Of a stretch of DNA of 64,000 nucleotides, positions 16,082 through 23,834 are shown one piece after another. The stretch is from Microcoleus sp. bin38.metabat.b11b12b14.051 (lineage in GTDB: Bacteria; Cyanobacteriota; Cyanobacteriia; Cyanobacteriales; Microcoleaceae). The notes under the pieces are model-generated. The model was not told the origin of the DNA, ran no database searches, and saw only the letters and a list, made by a program, of their open reading frames with translations. A program made the position numbers and the translations under genes. Where the stretch lies: contig NZ_JAAFKD010000009.1 in assembly GCF_013299165.1 (NCBI RefSeq), forward strand, positions 1 through 64,000, given 5' to 3'. Position 1 is the stretch's first letter. Each line of letters begins with the position of its first letter.

Positions 16082-17653
16082 TTAATCGTTGCGAGACAAA
16101 AGATTTGATTCGACTTTTGCCGCCGAAATCGGAACAAGGTGACTCAATGCCGATTGCAACATCGGAGTTTTGGTGACAGAATCGTTTGCTAAGTTAAACA
16201 AAGGATTCGATAGGACACCTGCCAAAGTTGTGGCAACTAAGGTGAGTACAACGCTGACTTGCAAAGGCCGCATTCCTTGAAGATTCCAGCGAACGGGCGG
16301 ATAATTTTTCACCGAGTCTGACATTTCTTGAGGTTCTTTTACTACCATCATTTTGACGACGCGGATGTAGTAGTAAATTGAAACTACGCTGGTGATTAAT
16401 GCCAGGATAACTAAGCCGTAAAGTCCAGCTTGCCAGCCAGCCCAGAACAGGTAAATTTTACCGAAGAATCCAGCTAGGGGCGGAATTCCACCGAGGGAAA
16501 GCAGGCAAATACTCAATGCTAATGTTAGCAGCGGATCTTTGTTGTACAAACCGGAGTATTCGCTGATTTGATCGGTTCCTGTCCGCAGGGAGAACAAGAT
16601 GATGCAGGCGAAAGCGCCTAGGTTCATGAACAGGTAAACCAACATATAAAATATCATGCTGGAGTAACCGGCTTCGGTTCCTGCTACTAAACCAATCATC
16701 ACAAATCCGGCTTGGGCGATCGACGAATAAGCTAACAGCCGCTTCATGCTAGTCTGGGCGAGGGCCACTACATTACCTAACACCATGCTGAGGATGGCTA
16801 AGGCTGTGAATACCAAGTGCCACTGGGCGGTAAGTGCGGGGAATGCACTGGTTAACAAGCGGATTGCTAGGGCAAAACCGGCTGCTTTGGAACCGACAGA
16901 CAGGAACGCGACAACGGGTGTCGGCGAACCTTCGTAAACGTCTGGAGTCCACTGGTGGAAGGGAACTGCGGAGATTTTAAAGGCGATTCCGGCGATCGCA
17001 AAAACCAATGCAATCACTAAACCGAGAGATTCACCGTTATTCACAGTAGAAAGGTTAGCTGCGATCGCACTTAGCGTAGTTTGGCCGCCAGACAATCCGT
17101 ACAGCAGCGACAAACCGTAGAGAAATACCGCCGAAGAAGACGCACCAATTAACAAATATTTCAAAGCAGCTTCATTGGAACGCGGATCGCGTTTTGTGTA
17201 ACCCGTCAGCAAATAAGACGAGATACTCAGAGTTTCCAACGAAATAAAAATCATCACCAATTCATCAGCGCCGCTGAGGAACATTCCCCCCAAAGTCGCG
17301 GTGAGTAAAATGCAGATAAATTCCGCTAAAGCCGTACCGGTTTGCAGTACGTAGCGGACGGATATCAAAATAGTGACAGCCGCCGTCAAAGCGATAATTC
17401 CGCGAAACAACAAACTCAAGGCATCGCTGTTAAAACCGCCCAGAAACGAGATAGTGTTAGTGTTATCCCACTGCAAACACAAGGCACCGACGGCGGTCAG
17501 CAAACCGGCAACGGCAACGTAGGGAGTCCAATTAGAGGAACTGCGGCCTACGATTAAATCGCCGACGAGAACCACCAAGAGGGTGATGATGACAATTCCC
17601 TCGGGTAAGATAGTTCCAGCATTTAGCTGGGCTGCAAGAGTAGCAAAATCCAT
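16082..17653 (-). CDS. ndhB: NAD(P)H-quinone oxidoreductase subunit 2 (NDH-1 subunit B)
   Basis: 523 residues, the usual length for cyanobacterial NdhB, with about 14 membrane segments. Diagnostic stretches include [23 protein letters not shown] sequence ([19 protein letters not shown]), [58 protein letters not shown] and [19 protein letters not shown]. It is an antiporter-like proton-pumping subunit of thylakoid NDH-1, which serves cyclic electron flow, respiration and CO2 uptake. It is transcribed alone, with a good terminator downstream. The start [10 protein letters not shown] is the conserved one. Confidence 0.96.
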   Translation of the reverse strand: MDFATLAAQLNAGTILPEGIVIITLLVVLVGDLIVGRSSSNWTPYVAVAGLLTAVGALCLQWDNTNTISFLGGFNSDALSLLFRGIIALTAAVTILISVRYVLQTGTALAEFICILLTATLGGMFLSGADELVMIFISLETLSISSYLLTGYTKRDPRSNEAALKYLLIGASSSAVFLYGLSLLYGLSGGQTTLSAIAANLSTVNNGESLGLVIALVFAIAGIAFKISAVPFHQWTPDVYEGSPTPVVAFLSVGSKAAGFALAIRLLTSAFPALTAQWHLVFTALAILSMVLGNVVALAQTSMKRLLAYSSIAQAGFVMIGLVAGTEAGYSSMIFYMLVYLFMNLGAFACIILFSLRTGTDQISEYSGLYNKDPLLTLALSICLLSLGGIPPLAGFFGKIYLFWAGWQAGLYGLVILALITSVVSIYYYIRVVKMMVVKEPQEMSDSVKNYPPVRWNLQGMRPLQVSVVLTLVATTLAGVLSNPLFNLANDSVTKTPMLQSALSHLVPISAAKVESNLLSRND

Positions 17654-17865
17654 ATTTTCAGGCTGGTTGGGTAATACAGGCTAGGGAAGGCTGTAATGGG
17701 CAGTGATCTCGTAAAAATTATTTACCAAACTGGATTGTAACTGATTACAGCTTCGCGATCCCAGCGGGGCCTACGTTTGTTGTCGGAAATTCGGGCTGCG
17801 GCGGGGAGTTGGCGGTTGAAACCGCAACTAGACAAACTATTTCCCTTTTGATGGTTCGATCGTTC

Positions 17866-18265
17866 TGAATGCAAGTCCTTCTGTTGGGATGCGGACTGAA
17901 GTCCTCACTACAAACGGTTTTGATGGTTCGATCGTTCTGAATGCAAGTCCTTCTGTTGGGATGCGGACTGAAGTCCTCACTACAAACGGTTTTGATGGTT
18001 CGTCGTTAGGACTTTCGCCCTACTCTTGGATGCGGACTGAAGTCCTCACTACAAACGGTTTTGATGGTTCGTCGTTAGGACTTTCGCCCTACTCTTGGAT
18101 GCGGACTGAAGTCCTCACTACAAACGGTTTTGATGCTTCGTCGTTAGGACTTTCGCCCTACTCTTGGATGCGGACTGAAGTCCTCACTACAAACGGTTTT
18201 GATGGTTCGTCGTTAGGGCTTTCGCCCTATTCTTGGATGCGGACTGAAGTCCTCACTACAAACTA
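17866..18265. repeat. Tandem array of about six 69-71 bp units ('actgaagtcctcactacaaac')
   Basis: Units contain ATGCGGACTGAAGTCCTCAC, ACAAACGGTTTTGATGGTTC and GTCGTTAGGACTTTCGCCCT. The 140-codon frame through them (17889-18311) encodes only the repeat and has no similarity to a protein, so I treat the whole 17654-18348 spacer as non-coding. The spacer also holds a 'ggcggttgaaaccgcaactag' repeat at about 17805. Confidence 0.85.
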
Positions 18266-18348
18266 TCGGAACTGCCACAATGTAGAAAATATAACTAATC
18301 TCTCGGCATGACTGACTCGCTAAGTGCTTACAAACAGCAGATTCTCCA

Positions 18349-19269
18349 TCACTTTAACAACCGCCCGGATTCAGAAACACGGCGCAATATTTTCTCCCCA
18401 ATTAGCGCGTTCCTTGGGTTGTCAATTAGCCCTGTGTCTAGGAACACAACACCAAAAAGTATCGCCCATCCTTTGGCGCGTTGCAGTGTTGCTTCCGAAG
18501 CATTTGTATATTCTACGATCGCCCGTTGGCGTGCATTTCGATCGCCAAAAAGCATCCAAATAGCAGCAATATCTGTGGCAATATCGCCTGATGTCATGTC
18601 GCCCCAATCAATAATCCCGGCGATCGCACCGTTGACAACCAGCACATTTCGCGGGTGAAGATCGCCGTGCAGCCATGTTGCTTCAACGTCAACAGGCGCG
18701 TTTAAAGCCACATTCCAAGCATTCTCGATCTCTCGATCGATCGGGTTAGTTTTCGCCTTTAGCCGTTGCATCCGTTCCTCAACAGAAGCTGCCCGCTGCT
18801 GCAACGGTACGCCACGAAACGCATTTGATGGCGCATTAAATGGCGCAGGTACGTGCAACGATCGCAAGAAAGAGGCAAAGCATTTTGCTTGATTGGCATG
18901 AGGTTCTTCTAAATCGGCAGTCACACCGGGCAGCCAGGGCAATACACTCCACGGCCAAGGATAGCCCTGTGCTGGCTTGCCAACCCTGTAAGGGGTTGGA
19001 ACAGGCAGAAAAAGCCGATCGGCCAAAATCGGCAGCCAAGTTTGCTCGTTTTCGAGAAGGGAGGCTGCTATTTTTCGGCGCGGGAGTCGTACCGACAACT
19101 CGTCGCCCAGCCGAAACATTGCATTATCCCAACCAGAATCAACGAGATGAATTGGCAAGTGTTTCAAATCTGCGTGCTGGTTTTCTAACAATCTGTAGAC
19201 GAGGGCTGCATCTATTTCGACTTCGGATATCGGTGTTCCTATCGAACTCGGTTTTCCTTCCAACTCCAT
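18349..19269 (-). CDS. Aminoglycoside phosphotransferase family kinase
   Basis: 306 residues with the APH/choline-kinase fold. A nucleotide-binding N-lobe (DSGWDNAMFRLGDELSVRLPRR) is followed by the catalytic loop HGDLHPRNVL (Brenner-type H-G-D-x-x-x-x-N) and the metal-binding IIDWGDMTSGD. Homologues phosphorylate small molecules (aminoglycosides, macrolides, homoserine, others); the substrate here is unknown and resistance cannot be assumed. Single gene, with a repeat array downstream and a spacer containing a hairpin (about 19490-19550) and an AACCGTATTGAA element end upstream. Confidence 0.85.
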   Translation of the reverse strand: MELEGKPSSIGTPISEVEIDAALVYRLLENQHADLKHLPIHLVDSGWDNAMFRLGDELSVRLPRRKIAASLLENEQTWLPILADRLFLPVPTPYRVGKPAQGYPWPWSVLPWLPGVTADLEEPHANQAKCFASFLRSLHVPAPFNAPSNAFRGVPLQQRAASVEERMQRLKAKTNPIDREIENAWNVALNAPVDVEATWLHGDLHPRNVLVVNGAIAGIIDWGDMTSGDIATDIAAIWMLFGDRNARQRAIVEYTNASEATLQRAKGWAILFGVVFLDTGLIDNPRNALIGEKILRRVSESGRLLK

Positions 19270-19605
19270 ATTTGCCTCTTTGGCTTGACTGTCGCTTTTT
19301 TAAGGCAATAGTCAGGATTTTTTTTTGAACGGTTCTCTAACAATTTTTGGGCTTTAATTTCAATTATTGTGCTTTTTCCCTCTCGTTATGCTCCACCCCT
19401 GACTTGAAAAAAAAGATCCATCGGTCGGCTCAGGCTTCTATCCTTAAAATCAACCAAAATTATGTCAGGAGTTTACTTAAGAGAGGGCGGGTGCCGGCCT
19501 TTATACAGTCGATTATTTCATGAATTTTTCGCCGGCACGCGCCCCTACCGCCATATGGTTGACTGAAGAAATTCGTCAAAAAACCTATTTGTCAACCGTA
19601 TTGAA

Positions 19606-20259
19606 CTATACATCCTCCTCAACAGATTTTTCTGCCAACATTCCGTGAATATCTCGTTTGACTTGCTCTAAAAGTTCGCGCACTTGACTCATTCGGGCTG
19701 TGTTACGGCTGCGAGCTATCTGCATCACTAAAGCAGATAGCTCAGTTACAGTATTCCGCAATTCACTGAATTCTGGAGGCACATTGCGGATCTCTTTAGA
19801 AGAGTCCGACGGGCTTTGCTCGGAACGCTCTGCTAGGAGTTCCTTACCAGTATCAGTAATGGTATAAACGCGCTTGCCGCTTACTTGCTCGCTGGTTAAA
19901 TAGCCCCCTTCTTCTAACATTTGAAGTGTGGGATAGACTGAACCAGGACTGAGACGACGGAATTCACCATAGCGGCTTTCCATTTCTTTGATCAGGTTGT
20001 AACCATGACTGGGCCCATCGGAAAGCATCTCCAACAGAATAAATTTAATGTCGCCTCGGCGAGTTCGATGTTCGTCTCCCCAGTTTCTATCAAGTGATTC
20101 GTGGTGGGGAGGTCTTCCGTGATGTTTACCGTGATGTCTCCCGCGCTCTCTCCCGTGATGTTCGTCATGTTGGAATACAAACCAATCTAACCCTGGGCGA
20201 TCGCCTCGATCGCCCACTAATGCCAATACTGGAAAGCGGAACAAAAAGTTTCTAAACAT
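19606..20259 (-). CDS. PadR-family transcriptional regulator with histidine-rich N-terminus
   Basis: 217 residues. Residues about 70-145 form the PadR winged helix (DIKFILLEMLSDGPSHGYNL, SPGSVYPTLQMLEEGGYL, GKRVYTITDTGKELL), followed by a dimerising helical tail. Residues 30-60 are very rich in histidine (DEHHGRERGRHHGKHHGR), a feature that could bind metal; this is inference. A perfect palindromic operator lies 31-66 bp upstream of the start, so autoregulation is likely. A MITE-end fragment sits just beyond the stop. No adjacent transporter target gene is evident; the upstream divergent neighbour is an AraC pseudogene. Confidence 0.85.
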   Translation of the reverse strand: MFRNFLFRFPVLALVGDRGDRPGLDWFVFQHDEHHGRERGRHHGKHHGRPPHHESLDRNWGDEHRTRRGDIKFILLEMLSDGPSHGYNLIKEMESRYGEFRRLSPGSVYPTLQMLEEGGYLTSEQVSGKRVYTITDTGKELLAERSEQSPSDSSKEIRNVPPEFSELRNTVTELSALVMQIARSRNTARMSQVRELLEQVKRDIHGMLAEKSVEEDV

Positions 20260-20289
20260 AGGTCACTACTAAATCAACAGACTTCAGTA

Positions 20290-20325
20290 TAACGATATAT
20301 CGCGACCTATCGCGATATATCGTTA
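20290..20325. promoter_or_regulatory. Perfect 16-bp palindromic operator in front of the PadR gene
   Basis: TAACGATATATCGCGA (20290-20305), 4-bp spacer CCTA, then the exact complement TCGCGATATATCGTTA (20310-20325). The CGATATATCG core resembles PadR-type binding sites. It lies in the intergenic space between the PadR gene and the divergent AraC remnant and could control both. Confidence 0.75.
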
Positions 20326-20417
20326 ACTTGTAATATATCTTTACAAAAACCGAGATTCACCCTCAATCGGTTGTATAGAGTGGGTTTCGGCTAGGTAGCG
20401 TCAGCGTCCAGTATCCG

Positions 20418-21348
20418 GTGGCGAATCACAGCAGCGTCGAAGGTTACGCCAAGGGTCGTTTCTACGATCGCGATCGGCGCGATCGCAAAGCCCAAGCATC
20501 ACCTCGCCCTGTTCGCTTGCTGCAAATCCAGGGAGGCAAAACCTACGCAGGGCTGTACGCCAAAGGTGACATTTCCATAACGCCTGCAAAGATGCCGTTG
20601 TTTGCCCGTTGGGATAGTGACGATCGCCCGATGCAGATTCCGATTGCGTCTCGTTTCATCGAAAGTGTTGCTGTTGAAGCCTTTGAGATGAATCCAGAGC
20701 GGCTGGAATTGCTCTCGGAATTTCGGACGCGCGATCGACAAATTGAGTCGATCGGCATTATGATGCTTTCGGAACTGCAACAGGAGAATTTAGGCGGAAG
20801 ACTCTACATCGAATCGTTGTCAAATATCCTAGCAGTGCATTTGCTCAGACAATACTTTGCTGCCAAACCGCGCCTGACAATTTACGAGGGTGGTTTGCCC
20901 GAGCGTCAAGTTCTTCTAGTATTGGAATACATAAACGAACACCTAAGTCAAGACATTAAGCTTGCAGATTTAGCGGCATTGCTGGGTATGAGTCAGTTTC
21001 ATTTTAGCCATATGTTCAAACAGGCGATCGGAATAGCTCCTTATCAATATCTACTCCAGCAACGAGTAGAACGGGCGAAGGATTTGGGAGCATCTCAGTT
21101 TTGCATTATTTATAGTGCGAGTATTATATAGCTTGCAAGCTGTATAATACTCGCGAGCTATATAATACTCGCACTCAAATAAAAAATGTTTTTTGCAAAA
21201 ATGAGATGCTCCCAAGGATTTGTTGAAGCAAAAAGAGCGATCGATTATGGAAATTGCTTGAGAATGTGGGTTCAATAGCCACAGCCATCTGAGCAAACAG
21301 TTTCGGCAGCTTACGGGCATGACACCGAAATCTTACAGAACTCATTAT
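20418..21348 (+). pseudogene. AraC-family transcriptional regulator, interrupted
   Basis: From about 20560 the frame reads YAKGDISITPAKMPLFARWD, an AraC cupin-domain block, through the first helix-turn-helix (IKLADLAALLGMSQFHFSHMFKQAIG, PYQYLLQQRVERAKDL). There a 128-bp MITE is inserted (21086-21213) and the frame stops at 21131. Beyond it, the homologous frame resumes as LLKQKERSIMEIA, then an in-frame TGA, then ECGFNSHSHLSKQFRQLTG, the second helix-turn-helix. The N-terminus before YAKGD (GTG start at 20418) does not look native. So there are at least two inactivating lesions; the family call is firm, function is lost. Confidence 0.8.
21086..21213. mobile_element. 128-bp MITE inserted in the AraC gene, 8-bp target duplication
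   Basis: Ends GGGAGCATCTCAGTTTTGCA and TGCAAAAATGAGATGCTCCC are inverted with one mismatch. AAGGATTT occurs immediately before (21078-21085) and after (21214-21221). The interior is palindromic (ATTATATAGCTTGCAAGC, GAGTATTATA). No coding capacity. Confidence 0.88.
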
Positions 21349-21475
21349 GGGAGCATTTCAGTTTTGCTTTAAGAGTGCGAGCGTCCTCGCACAGCCCAGG
21401 TTATAAAAGCCCGTGCGAGCGTCCTCGCTCGCACTCAAACAAAAAAATGCGGCGTTGCAAAAATGAGATGCTCCC
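21349..21475. mobile_element. Second copy of the GGGAGCAT MITE family (127 bp)
   Basis: Same ends as the 21086 copy (GGGAGCATTTCAGTTTTGC ... GCAAAAATGAGATGCTCCC) with a different interior containing two GAGCGTCCTCGC words. No matching target duplication is visible (ctcattat versus gctaccaa), so a deletion may have followed insertion. It ends 1 bp before the stop of the VOC-family gene. Confidence 0.8.
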
Positions 21476-21476
21476 G

Positions 21477-22169
21477 CTACCAACTGATAATCAGCGGCAA
21501 TCCAGGTCGGAAATCTACCGGTTGCCCCTGCATTTCTCCATCAAAACCAAGCTCCACACAATACTCCGAGCCTCCCCGCAGCTTTAGCTGATTTGTCTCA
21601 AGCACTGCTTGAAGTTCTGGTGACGGATTATTTGCAGCAGGACTGACTAATTCTACACGAGTAATTTCGCGAAAACCAACACCGTGATTCAAAGGCTGTA
21701 ACCTCTCAGCAGGGTCTCGATCTGGACGCTTACCAAAGGGAGTTTGGAACAGCATGGGTTCAGTCAAGACATCACTATTTGTGGCCACCGCAATACTCAT
21801 CGTTTCAGGGAAATAAGGCGGATGATATGCCCAACTAGAAAATGCAACTGTGTTCTCAGAACCTCTGGTTGGACGCAAACAGATGCCTAAGGGACAGGCG
21901 CCACGATCGCGATTTGTCGTAGCTTGCGGGGCGGGACGCCATCGCTCCCACAGACGAGTCCGACGAATTGGCTCAGATTGCGCTTCATCAGGAGCGTGAA
22001 TCCACAACAACTCCAACATCGCATTATGGAAAAAGAAACAGCGATTGGTTGTACCTTGTCCGTGATGAATTCTAGAGCGCCCTTCGGCTAAACCGAAGGA
22101 TGATAGGCGATCGGCTTCCGGGGCACCAACATCGGTCAAGATGAATAGATGGTCAAATTCAAATGCCAT
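21477..22169 (-). CDS. VOC-fold (glyoxalase-like) protein
   Basis: About 230 residues starting MAFEFDHLFILTDVGAPEAD, the first beta-alpha-beta unit of a vicinal-oxygen-chelate fold with a possible metal-binding His in FDHLFI; GRSRIHHGQGTTNRCFFF and NAMLELLWIHAPDEA complete the module, and the C-terminal half (FSSWAYHPPYFPETMSIAVA) is typical of uncharacterised glyoxalase-like domain proteins. The ATG at 22169 is chosen; an in-frame TTG extends it to 22238, but the added residues are not conserved-looking. Reaction unknown. The stop codon abuts the MITE at 21349-21475. Confidence 0.65.
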   Translation of the reverse strand: MAFEFDHLFILTDVGAPEADRLSSFGLAEGRSRIHHGQGTTNRCFFFHNAMLELLWIHAPDEAQSEPIRRTRLWERWRPAPQATTNRDRGACPLGICLRPTRGSENTVAFSSWAYHPPYFPETMSIAVATNSDVLTEPMLFQTPFGKRPDRDPAERLQPLNHGVGFREITRVELVSPAANNPSPELQAVLETNQLKLRGGSEYCVELGFDGEMQGQPVDFRPGLPLIISW

Positions 22170-22271
22170 AGTTTTCAAGATATTTGGCGCAATCTTTTTG
22201 ATATTTTCTACAATATTCCGATCGCCGTGAGTTAACAATAGAGGTTGGGCGATCGGTGTGCATGGGCATTA

Positions 22272-22649
22272 TTAGGCAGACGTTTGTACCGAATGATATG
22301 GCTGGATCAAAATTTCAGCCGGAACCCCCAATTCTTGATTTAACTTGCGAATCATCTCCAAGGTTAGGGAACGTTTACGAGATAGCACATCAGACACGTT
22401 ATCTCGACTGCCAAGACATACCTCTAGATCGATTCGAGACCATCCACGGGTATCCATATAATATTGAATTGCTGCGATTGGATCTGGTACTGCGATCGGG
22501 AAGTGCGCCTTTTCATAGGCTTCCACCAAGGTACTGAGGATATCTAATCGATCGCATTCAGGGGTATTCGGGGCTGCATCAAACAGTGATGCGATTTCTC
22601 GCAGGGCTTTCTGATAATCTGTTTCAGTTCTAATCGGATGCAATTCCAT
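22272..22649 (-). CDS. higA: HigA-family antitoxin (XRE helix-turn-helix)
   Basis: 125 residues. The N-terminal helical segment (MELHPIRTETDYQKALREIASLFDA) is the toxin-binding and multimerising part of this HigA class; residues about 60-115 form an XRE helix-turn-helix (RGWSRIDLEVCLGSRDNVSDVL, LTLEMIRKLNQELGVP). It neutralises the HigB ribonuclease encoded just upstream and should repress the operon. Normally toxin and antitoxin genes nearly touch; here 125 bp separate them because a MITE is inserted. Confidence 0.88.
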   Translation of the reverse strand: MELHPIRTETDYQKALREIASLFDAAPNTPECDRLDILSTLVEAYEKAHFPIAVPDPIAAIQYYMDTRGWSRIDLEVCLGSRDNVSDVLSRKRSLTLEMIRKLNQELGVPAEILIQPYHSVQTSA

Positions 22650-22668
22650 ACATCAACCTCTGTTTAGA

Positions 22669-22817
22669 TATAGCAATCCTAAATGATTTGTACATATTTG
22701 TAGGGGTAGTGCCCCCGTGCCTACCAAGAGCGTCAACTAAAGAGGGCAACCACGGGGGGTTGCCCCTACAAGAATTACACTGATGAACGGACTGGATAAT
22801 GATTTAGGATTGCTATA
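22669..22817. mobile_element. 149-bp MITE between (and into) higB and higA
   Basis: TATAGCAATCCTAAAT at 22669-22684 and its exact complement ATTTAGGATTGCTATA at 22802-22817 bound an element whose interior has the GTAGGGGTAGTGCCCCCGTG and GGGGGGTTGCCCCTAC palindromic words. Its right end overlaps the last 43 nt of the HigB reading frame. Confidence 0.75.
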
Positions 22818-23113
22818 GTTTCCGCATCTACTTTGTCATACTCGGCATGAGTACCAATAAATCGTATAAAAATAATTCCAATGTCATAGCGAATTGCCAC
22901 AATCAGTCGATAGGTATTGCCTTTGATATTGAAAACTACACGATTGTTAGCAATGATGCTGGCATTACGATGAGCAGTTTTAATATCGGCTGGACTCTGC
23001 CAATCCGCGTGAGATGCTTCGTAGTACCAAGTTTTCAGTGCTTCTTCAACATCTGGATGAAACTCCCAGAAGTCTCGTAGGGTGCTGCGGGACAAGATAT
23101 AGCCGAGTCTCAC
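22775..23113 (-). CDS. higB: HigB-family toxin (mRNA interferase), C-terminus replaced by MITE sequence
   Basis: 112 residues from a GTG start. LSRSTLRDFWEFHPDVEEAL, TWYYEASHADWQSPADIK, RVVFNIKGNTYRLIVAIRYD and FIRFIGTHAEYD are the consecutive conserved blocks of the HigB/RelE-like ribosome-dependent RNase family. Family members usually stop soon after the HxEYD block; here the last 14 residues (TIAILNHYPVRSSV) are encoded by the MITE at 22669-22817. Activity may survive, since the conserved catalytic core is intact. Confidence 0.82.
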   Translation of the reverse strand: MRLGYILSRSTLRDFWEFHPDVEEALKTWYYEASHADWQSPADIKTAHRNASIIANNRVVFNIKGNTYRLIVAIRYDIGIIFIRFIGTHAEYDKVDAETIAILNHYPVRSSV

Positions 23114-23834
23114 TCATGTGAGGTACAGGTTCTGATTGAAGAATTGAAGAATTTTAGATTGGGGGATTGGGGGATTGAGGGATTGAGGGATTAATTGGTT
23201 AATACCTCATCTTTCTGAGAACTGCTATACGCATAGTGTTTATAATAATGCGCTCCCAAAATGGTATCAAGAATTAGTCCCAGAATATCTGATGTTAGCT
23301 GGTGATGGCGATCGACTGCTTGTGTAAATGCGATCGAGAATTGGTCAAATAGTCGATCGCATTTATAGTCAGTCCTTGACGCACGGGTGGCCAGAAACCG
23401 GGTTTTTTCCGAAAATTATTCGCTATAACCCGTAGATTAGGTGAAAAACCCGGTTTCTCTGATCTTTGTGCGTAACTCATGAGCCTTTTTTGCAGGGAAA
23501 CCATCAAATCTTTCCCAATCTAAAATCTCAAATCTTAAATCTAAAATTGAGGAACCATCCGCCCCCATCCAGCAGTCTCAGCATCCAGTTACCGCCAATT
23601 CTGCTAGAGTCAGGTGAGACATCCGTTGCATCTTGCAGAGACAAGGGTTCCCAGCCTCTGCGCCGAAAGCAGTAAAATCCCATCAGCTTGTATCCTGCAA
23701 CCCGATCGGCAGTAACTTAAAAATTAAGGTAGTTTGAAATAATCGCCGAAAGTTCCCATAAGCCTTGACATCCGACCTACACTCTGTAAATTAGACACTC
23801 TAACTGCGCCGCCATCCATATATAAAAAGATGCC
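23114..23834. other. 721-bp spacer before topA, repeat-filled
   Basis: Contains a low-complexity GGGGGATTGAGGGATT tract (about 23158-23195), an element end TACCTCATCTTTCTGAGAAC (23204-23223), and a dispersed GAAACCGGGTTTT ... AAAAACCCGGTTTCT repeat (about 23393-23458). Short frames here carry no recognisable protein. The topA promoter must lie in the last 200 bp, but I cannot assign it with confidence. Confidence 0.6.

Noticed and set aside
17889..18311. 140-codon frame of MRTEVLTTNGFDGSS repeats
   Set aside because: It is the translation of a tandem DNA repeat whose words also occur in non-coding spacers at 15590, 51990 and 59080.
20499..20780. Minus-strand frames opposite the AraC remnant
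   Set aside because: Shadows; the plus-strand frame has clear AraC family blocks.
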